A stretch of 26,636 bases of DNA. Source: Multifurca ochricompacta (Eukaryota; Basidiomycota; Agaricomycetes; Russulales; Russulaceae). A program made the translations under genes and the position numbers. This document shows, piece after piece, positions 20,601-26,636 of the stretch (position 1 is the stretch's first letter; the number at the start of each line of letters is the position of its first letter). Where the stretch lies: NCBI GenBank assembly GCA_022496185.1, contig WTXG01000390.1:1-26636 (forward strand). The letters run 5' to 3'. Under the pieces are notes generated by a model. The model ran no database searches. It was not told the origin of the DNA and worked only from the letters and a program-made list of their open reading frames with translations.

Positions 20601-23600
20601 ACCCTAGCGATGCGTAGAATGCCAACATACGCTTAGATTCATCGAATGCAATAATGCCAGTCTCGCCAATCTTGTCCTTGTGGAACAATCGTGTGAATGA
20701 TTGAGACTGTATGACATTATCGATGTGTGCTAGACTCTCGATATAGATCATGACGTTTCCCTGAGAATTGATAAGACCAAGAAGAATTCGATCCCCTTCA
20801 AGAAGATGAGCATATCTGCATGACCATCGTGAGATTTGACGACTCCATGTTACTGAATGCCGTACGTACTTCACCAGGGTCCCAGGCGGGACGTGGAAGG
20901 ATCCAGAAAGTCGCTCATTTACGACAGGGGTTGGGACAAAACTAGGATCCTGTTGCGAATTGTGCCTGTGGTCCGTGTGCAAATGCAAAAGGTGAACCTG
21001 GTATTCAATCTCGTCTTCTGTCAGAAATTCACGACGACCGCTGATCGAGTATAAACTCGAATCTAGTTGGGTGGATGAGTCGAACTCGCAGCGGAACTGA
21101 GACATCTAACAAACTTGAGGAACCGCTCCTCATTTCGAAGTTGTCAATATAAATTGTCGCAAGCCTGATCTGGGTTAGGTGTTGGAATTTCCAGATACCA
21201 AAAGGAACGCACGATGTGGAGCGCTCTCTGGACAGATCCTCGATTTGACGAACGAAATTTGATCTGAGGGTCTCTAGTTCCTTGTCCCTTGCGCTTTGGG
21301 AAGCTCGTTGCACTTCCTTGTTACATTCGTCTTTATGTGTTGAAAGAATCTGCTGACTGATCTCGATACAAGGGTCTGGACTGATCTCGGATACAAGGGA
21401 ATTGATCAGCGTAGTGAAACAAGTGTGAGCAGTTTTCTCAATGTCGACAGCGGCATCATGTAAATAATCATCAGCGCCAGTAGCATTGCAAAGAAGAAGG
21501 AAATCCTGGTCAGAGACCAACGATGCATCGTCATTGGCCTCATTCCATACCACTTCCACCTGGGACTTTGAATCATGGCAAACCATGAAGATTCGCCTTT
21601 CCATTGTTCCTCACGAAAATAATGACTTCTCATGGCCCCCGCTTATTTTTGCTACCAAGGACCTCTTCGGCAGAGATCGAATCTGGTTCGTATGTAGAGC
21701 TGTCGTTATATAAATCAGGAAGGCGCCTGAGAAAATAGTAACGTGTCTTTTTGAATTGAAAGTCCGCGTCTTTGATACCCTCATCCAGGCGAGCAGCACG
21801 TATTTTATCCTGGATCATATGTGTCGTTCTTGGATCAATGAGAACCTGAAGGAGGTCGCGGAGGTCGCAGAGTGGGTCTAATTACTATTTCAGGACTGAA
21901 ACAAAATGAGAGTATGGTCTTACCTTTCTCCCTGTTAATATCGACTTCTTCGTTGGCCGCGATGACGGACTTAGGCATAAAGTCCTCACGTCGAAGTGAT
22001 CTACGATTTATCGTGACAGTGGGAATCAGCATACTGAAATGGAGGCCGGAGGAGCGCGGCCTGGGCAGGTCCTTACGGGAAAGCGTTTAGCACCTCACCG
22101 ACCACAGCTTCCCGCAGTTTGGCTTGTACATTTTCAGAACCTTGCTCAATATCAGCATTCAGTTCTGCTTGCTTTTCAGCGACGTTGTTTAGGAAGCGTT
22201 GCGTTATCATTTCTATATTTTGCTCCCAAGCTTCGAGTTCTTTCGAAAATCGAGCACTGAAGTACGAGTCCATCAAGGTCTTCAGGGACTTATCGTCGAT
22301 CGTATTGGATATACACAGCACATCATCCCCATTGGCTCCACTGAAATGTAATATCATTTATGCGATATTTAAGATAGCAATGGAACGCTTACCAACGAAG
22401 GCGAATCTGATCAGCTGTCTGATGGTCGAGAGAAAATGGCTCGACCACCGTCTTCGCTGGCTTGAACTCGGCTGTCATGAACCCTTGCACCTTTTCCCCA
22501 CGAAGCAAACTCGGCAATAACACCTTGGGATCGACGTGCACCCCTGGTGGTGGGTGCTGTTCAACAAGAAGGGAAGAGTTCATCTTGTGACGGACAGGAA
22601 TTCATTAGTGACAGGATAGAAAGCGGATTAGTGAATATTGCACCGTGAATCCTGCTCGTGCAGTAATTTTTTCTTCATCCCCTATTTTTGATACCTGAAA
22701 GTGAGAAAGTCTGTCCGAAGCGTCGTTCTCTGAGTCGCTCGATAAATTGACACCATCATCATAGTCGTCGTATTCTTCGTCACCGTGGTCACGCCAAACA
22801 ATTCTTTGTGAATGTTCCACAGAAAGTAAGCAAATGAGTTGGTCGCACAGCTTAGTTAGGTATCTGCACATATCACGTCTATTTAGAAAGGTAAAAGATG
22901 GGGTAAGAGACCCTTACCGCATGAACATAACTCTGTTGCGCTGTACGGAAGGGGGCGCCTCATCATTCCATGTTGTATCTTCAGGCCAGTATAAGACATA
23001 TATTTGTTCATCTGCAGTAGACGCAAACGAGCGTATAGCGTATAATCCCGATCTTAGAATGACCTCGGCATCCCTGGTCGTGTAGTGAACCAATTTCCCC
23101 GCCACGTCCGTGTCACATTAGCTGGCCCAGATATGAAAGAAACGTACAATTTTTCATCCACGACATTGATCTCACGGAGAAACCTGACGATCTCTTCTTT
23201 CGAACCATATAATCCGATCGGCTTGAGCCAAATGTTATCCAGTGCTTTGAAGTCGACGTTTGTGATGGAAGAATTGGAGTCCGTGGAGAGCGCGTCGATG
23301 AACTCCTGAAGGGATTGCTGAGCGATAATAATCTTATCAACTAGGAACGCTGTAAGCGCGGTGGAAACTGGTACAGGGAAATATATGACCAGGGCCCCTG
23401 CTTGATTGTTCTGTAATCAGATCGAGAAGGAAATATACTCCTTTCATGGGCTGGTTTCAGTGTCCAGACACTTAGCTGGGCTTATCGATGTTAAAAGTTT
23501 GAGGCAGGACGGACTCAGCTGAGACTGAAGTAAAAAACAAGTCCTGTATGAAGCTACTGCACGATATGGTTTCCGTGGAATCCAGTAGGCTCGGGGTTAT

Positions 23601-23812
23601 AGAAAGGAAAGTTGGAGATGGCTGAGCTACTAATGGGGCAAGTGCCAGTGCCAAACTTGACAAGGGAGTGAGTGTACGTCACCCGTGTCCCGTGTACCGT
23701 GTAAGTAAGTCTTCGACCACGTTCATTCCGCATTTTACTCTGAAGCTGTTTATTGTCGGAATAAGCGCACAGTACACCCAACTCTTCCCCACGCTGACAT
23801 CCTAAAGTAGTA
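17621..23812 (-). pseudogene. Very large VLIG/GBP-like fungal GTPase, apparently decayed
   Basis: About twenty minus-strand exons can be traced. From the N-terminus: NERGRRLTYTVHG (23700); NVDFKALDNIWLKPIGLYG (23230); RSFASTADEQIYVLYWPED (23000); an acidic stretch DEEYDDYDDGVNLSSDSEND (22750); ENVQAKLREAVVGEVLN (22100); ERRIFMVCHDSK with DFLLLCNATGADDYL (21600-21470); a beta-propeller-like part (20300-21105); and the P-loop GEQSVGKSFALNH (19360). Next come GVWMSV and IVALDFEG (DxEG-like G3), LFRNNFSLGED (18950), NIIPWP-like KIIPWPLIESREFY (18590), and a Cys/His-rich end VQLCRSQCGSC, HEGSHNC, HKCIHRCTYC (17720-17860). The order resembles VLIG-type GTPases of mushrooms, whose function is not established. 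One-base frame changes lie near 19062, 18482, 18234 and 18070; a 13-nt insertion lies near 23550; both ends are cut. Real decay and sequence error are both possible. Confidence 0.75.
19090..19400 (-). other. G domain of the giant GTPase remnant
   Basis: Spliced across two short introns, this part contains GEQSVGKS (P-loop GxxxxGKS), LNHLVDTCF, then PDGVWMSVCPSDDALIVALDFEG. The DFEG occupies the position of the DxxG/DTEG element of GBP- and VLIG-type GTPases. The acceptor at about 19080-19135 leads into GVSSLRRSAQEN, after which one T is missing and the frame changes. Confidence 0.7.
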
Positions 23813-23813
23813 A

Positions 23814-23911
23814 TATTGTCACACGACTCTGATTTGTAATAATATTTATTTTAAAAAGGAAGTTATCGTTGATCAACGAAATATCATTACAAATCAAAGT
23901 CATGTGACATG
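23814..23911. repeat. 97-bp fold-back (inverted-repeat) element
   Basis: The left arm TGTCACACGACTCTG, continuing GATTTGTAATAATATTT, is the reverse complement of the right arm (about 23880-23910) over 31 bases with only three differences, all transitions. The 30-35 bp loop contains the perfect palindrome CGTTGATCAACG (23867-23878). It could be a tiny MITE or a hairpin; no flanking duplication is clear. It sits exactly where the giant GTPase reading frame stops being recognisable. Confidence 0.75.
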
Positions 23912-24339
23912 TAGACGAAGACTCCGCCTCTAGGACCTCGCCCTCCTCGACGCCCTCGCCCACGCTGAGAGGTGGAACAGGCCGCCTGTGCCAAATATGA
24001 CAGCATCCTGGAATCAGCCAGGCAGCCCATCCATGACAAAGTCTCCCGGGACCTCATCGCATGGTGCATGACCTACCATGAAGAGTGCATGCAGCACTCT
24101 TGCAAGGAACTTGACACTGCCCTTGGGGTGAATCTCCCCACTCTATCCACCTCTGACCTTGAGTGCACCCCACACAAGAGAACCAAGACCACTGGAGGAC
24201 CCTCATGGGCACTCCACAATCCAACCCCCACCCCAACATGCTCCACATCTCTCTTGCAGCTGACCAACTCATGGATGCCCTCACCCTTTCTGCAGACACT
24301 TGACTCTTGAAGCCCATAACCCCTTGTGCCAAATGCTCT
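23912..24339 (+). other. Unassigned fragment interrupted by the solo LTR
   Basis: A plus-strand frame (about 23972-24310) reads VEQAACAKYDSILESARQ and later DLIAWCMTYHEECMQHS, then becomes Thr/Pro-rich. It looks like a real but undecipherable protein fragment, perhaps from a transposon. The minus strand of 23914-23965 would encode an RGG-type run (RGRGRRGGRGPRGG), but this seems a by-product of GC-rich repeats. The flank resumes after the LTR at 24755. Confidence 0.35.
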
Positions 24340-24749
24340 TGTTGAGCTGGTAACGGATCAGAGTTGGCCGGACCGGATCAGAGGTGACCGGAGTTGCCGG
24401 TGCAAGACGGAGTTAAGTGGACATTGTAATATACCTACTGACATTCCACTTGTTTACTATGATTACTTATGATTAAAGATACAATCCTTTATGACCATAG
24501 CACAGCACACTCTTTACAGTATTTAAGGACATTATTTCTGTAGTGTACACTTCAGTTTTGACCATTCACAACTGAAGTGAGTATTTACTTAGATTATCTT
24601 TACCATGCGTATAGCTAACATTACTCGCGTAGTTATCTTGCTACCTGTTTAGGTAAAGACTAATTAATGTACAGTTTTGACCATTCACAACTGAATTATC
24701 TTGCTACCCGTTTAGGTAGTGCTTATCTAACCTCAGCTGCGTTTCCACA
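24340..24749 (+). mobile_element. Complete family-B solo LTR with 5-bp target duplication
   Basis: The 410-bp unit begins TGTTGAGCTGG and ends TTTCCACA (TG..CA), and is flanked on both sides by GCTCT (24335-24339 and 24750-24754), a perfect 5-bp target duplication. The shorter minus-strand copy at 16808-17035 has the same ends. There is no internal coding region, so the internal part was removed by LTR-LTR recombination. Orientation relative to the original element is assumed from the TG start and is not proven. It contains an internal imperfect repeat (see below). Confidence 0.88.
24552..24717 (+). repeat. Internal repeat within the family-B LTR
   Basis: CAGTTTTGACCATTCACAAC occurs at 24553 and 24672; each is followed downstream by TTATCTTGCTACC and GTTTAGGTA. 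The first unit is about 105 bp and the second about 47 bp, so the second has lost the middle. The 16808 copy lacks this duplicated part. Confidence 0.75.
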
Positions 24750-24852
24750 GCTCTTGCTGGTGGTGGCCTGCTTGTTCTCAGGCTGTCTCAGCTCTAGTGT
24801 TTGAAAGTCTGGTCCAGTGTTATGTCCAGTGTGGGATGTTCCACATGACTTG

Positions 24853-25615
24853 TGTGACAGCATTTGTTCGTATTCAGATAAGAGATCAATAGGATCTCTT
24901 AGAGTTGTATGGGAGGAGTCAAAGTCGAAGAGGCTGTACTCTAAGACAATGTTGAGCAGAAAGTACTGTAAGGATGGCTTGGGCGTTGGACACGAAACCT
25001 CCGGTCATCACCACTTCTGGCAGGACCCGTTTGCTCTCATTCTTCCATACTATACTGTCAATAAATTTTCTAACATTTGCCTGACTTTAGTTTCGGACAG
25101 ACTCTGACACCGGTACAGTGTGATTGATCTATGGTACAAGTAATTTTACTTAGCATATTACAGGGATTGTGCGTGTTCCGGGCCGCCTGCCTATTCTTTT
25201 CCGTACACCTGGCTACCCAGTTTCTCCCTTAACTCCCTTTTACTTATTCCACTTTCGTTCACCCCACATGGCTTCACCTCTGTTTATTTTCTAAACTTTC
25301 CTTCAGCTAGGTCTCTCCACAAGTATATAAAGGTACATACAATGCTTGTAGTAGACGAGCCAGTGAACAAGCAACCTAGGAATCTCTCTCTCTCTCTCTT
25401 TTCTCTCTTGTGTGCTAAAGAACCTCAACATCGTCCAGCGCAAAGGTCAAACGGAACCAGCAAGTACGTATTTGCAAGTTCAAAAAGTACAACGACATCT
25501 CTCCTTTGACATCAAAGTTATCCTGGGTTTCTTCCTTCCTCCTCTCTCTCTGTCTCTCTCTCTCCTCTCGGGAAACGCGCTTTGCCTCTTACTCACTGCG
25601 GACCACGTCCGTACA
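24853..25615 (+). mobile_element. 5' LTR of a family-A LTR retrotransposon
   Basis: It starts TGTGACAGC and ends CCGTACA, and is followed two or three bases later by a primer-binding-like TGGCTGCCCAGTGAGG. Internal landmarks match the old copy at 1727-2505: GTTCCGGGCCGCCT, a TATATAAAGGTACATAC box (25324) and a CT-rich tract (25383-25410). The LTR leads into a gag-like frame, so this is a 5' LTR of an element continuing to the right. The 3' LTR is outside the window, so the left boundary is inferred from the TG start and cannot be tested by target duplication. Confidence 0.72.
25324..25330 (+). promoter_or_regulatory. TATA box of the family-A LTR
   Basis: TATATAA is followed by AGGTACATAC. 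This is the best-conserved block between the two LTR copies (2131 and 25324), consistent with selection on the promoter while the element was active. Confidence 0.55.
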
Positions 25616-25618
25616 AAT

Positions 25619-25634
25619 TGGCTGCCCAGTGAGG
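25619..25634 (+). other. Candidate primer-binding site
   Basis: TGGCTGCCCAGTGAGG begins with TGG (complement of a tRNA CCA end) and starts three bases after the LTR end. The tRNA it would match was not identified from the sequence alone. Confidence 0.5.
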
Positions 25635-26273
25635 CAGAGTCTTAGTTTCCCCTTGACCACCCCTCCTCTTTGCTCTTGAGTCGCACCTGCAACTTGTCTA
25701 TGCACCGACAAAACATCATACCGCCCAGAATACCATCAACAAGAGTTTACTAGAAAAGCTTTGACATCTTCTAGAGCTTCAGCAGTCTCGTCAGAACAAT
25801 CTAGACCCCCATCTCCTGCAAACAATCGACATCATCTGATAACACAGCTCGCCCTGATCTAGTTTCACCGCCCTCCATCCTTCAAGCCACTTCAGAAGCG
25901 AAGCATAGCCCCTAGCTATTCTGTTCCTTTTCCACCTTAGTCTCCAATGCAATCAATCAGCTTTCTTCACCGATCTCCTCTAGTCCCACTCCATCTACAG
26001 TCCCACCTCCGCAGTCGCTTCTGCACTAGCTTCTAGGATCCCTAGCCCGTCGTTCCAAGAAATGCTTCCAGCCACCTCGACATTCCCCCCTCCATCCGAC
26101 ACTGTACGGCATTCAAGCTAAGGCCAGCCTCCTTCCTTGATTCACCCACTACCCCCATCAGGATTCGAACCATCCTCACTGCCATCACCTTATTCAAATG
26201 ATGATCTTTGCTTCCAGTACAGCCCCCAGTCCCTTTCAATCAGAACACTACAGCACCGCCCCTTGCACAAACC
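25635..26273 (+). other. Leader region of the retrotransposon
   Basis: About 640 bp of pyrimidine-rich sequence lie between the primer site and the gag ATG. No convincing frame is present. A long leader of this type is common in fungal Ty3-type elements. Confidence 0.45.
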
Positions 26274-26636
26274 ATGTCATCGAAAATTGCTGTCCTCGGT
26301 CTTGCAGGAATGCCACCCCTCGATCTAACAAGGCACCCTTCTTTTGGCGACCAACCGGGTGACCACATCGAGAACTTCCTCAGAGAGTACGAAAACCTGG
26401 CTAGCGTGGCGGGACTCACAAATCAGCAAATGGTAGAACAAGTCCTCAGATATGTCCCACCTGAGCAAGGCGACCTCTGGCAGTTCTTAGACAGCTACAG
26501 TGTCAAGGACTGGGTTATTTTCAGAAAGTCTCTTGAGAAGGTCTACACTGAAGCATCCCTTAAAAATCGGTACTCCAAACAACGTCCTCAGGACTTAGTC
26601 AAATTATCTTCTAGAAAGCGAATGGCTGATGAAGGC
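26274..26636 (+). CDS. Retrotransposon gag-like protein, N-terminal part (runs off right edge)
   Basis: The frame is open from ATG at 26274 to the end of the window (121 codons, no stop). It begins MSSKIAVLGLAGMPPLDL, then FGDQPGDHIENFLREYE, QVLRYVPPEQGDLWQFL, SVKDWVIFRKSLEKVY and KQRPQDLVKLSSRKRM. This series of short helices, with the D-W-x-x-F/Y-x-x-x-L block and a basic downstream part, is typical of capsid regions of fungal Ty3/Gypsy-type gag proteins. The start is the first ATG after a long leader. The rest of gag and pol must lie to the right. Whether the element is autonomous cannot be told here. It is intact as far as visible, unlike the older copy at 1727. Confidence 0.7.
   Translation, partial: MSSKIAVLGLAGMPPLDLTRHPSFGDQPGDHIENFLREYENLASVAGLTNQQMVEQVLRYVPPEQGDLWQFLDSYSVKDWVIFRKSLEKVYTEASLKNRYSKQRPQDLVKLSSRKRMADEG

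Noticed and set aside
23541..23562. A 19-nt intron (GTGCAG..ATACAG) in the GTPase remnant
   Set aside because: It is far too short for a spliceosomal intron; a 13-nt insertion or repeat slip is more likely.
23887..24069. RGG-motif protein on the minus strand
   Set aside because: The RGRGRRGG run comes from a short GC-rich repeat and ends within the fold-back element; no supporting domain or splice structure is present.
26158..26180. GGATTCGAACC resembling a tRNA T-loop on the minus strand
   Set aside because: No flanking cloverleaf can be drawn, and it lies in the retrotransposon leader.

Overview
This window is nuclear DNA from a filamentous basidiomycete, probably an Agaricomycete. The evidence is short introns (about 35-100 bp, GT..AG) splitting every gene, fungal protein families, an intron-containing nuclear tRNA-Trp, and fungal LTR retrotransposon debris. 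I cannot fix the species.

Layout, left to right. At 1-743 (minus) is the 5' part of an unrecognised four-exon gene that leaves the window. At 1727-2505 is an old solo LTR (family A). After a long unassigned stretch comes an intact eight-exon Jen1-type carboxylate transporter (4110-6093, plus). It converges on a 15-exon Hul5/UBE3C-type HECT ubiquitin ligase (6668-10795, minus). A tRNA-Trp(CCA) gene with a 13-nt intron lies just upstream (10941-11024, minus). Small inverted-repeat elements follow (11387-11670).

A Dbp7/DDX31-type DEAD-box helicase locus (12369-14655, plus) keeps most helicase motifs but has a frameshift, two in-frame TGA codons and a missing block after DEAD, so it looks like a pseudogene. 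Next is a small four-exon gene resembling dimeric alpha/beta-barrel (ABM-like) proteins (15085-15916, plus). Then comes a truncated family-B LTR (16808-17035, minus) abutting the last exon of a 5'-truncated MFS transporter.

The right third holds a roughly 6-kb minus-strand remnant of a very large VLIG/GBP-like fungal GTPase (about 17620-23812) with P-loop, propeller-like and Cys-rich parts. It carries several one-base frameshifts. Beyond it are a 97-bp fold-back element, a complete family-B solo LTR with a 5-bp target duplication (24340-24749), and a family-A LTR retrotransposon running off the right edge (LTR 24853-25615, then PBS, leader and gag).

The left and centre hold housekeeping genes (carboxylate import, ubiquitin ligation, tRNA, ribosome biogenesis). 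The right is an accessory, transposon-rich zone with a decaying giant GTPase. The single-base losses, including one in the otherwise intact HECT gene, fall mostly in short homopolymers, so part of the apparent decay may be sequence error. No gene cluster with a shared pathway is evident.
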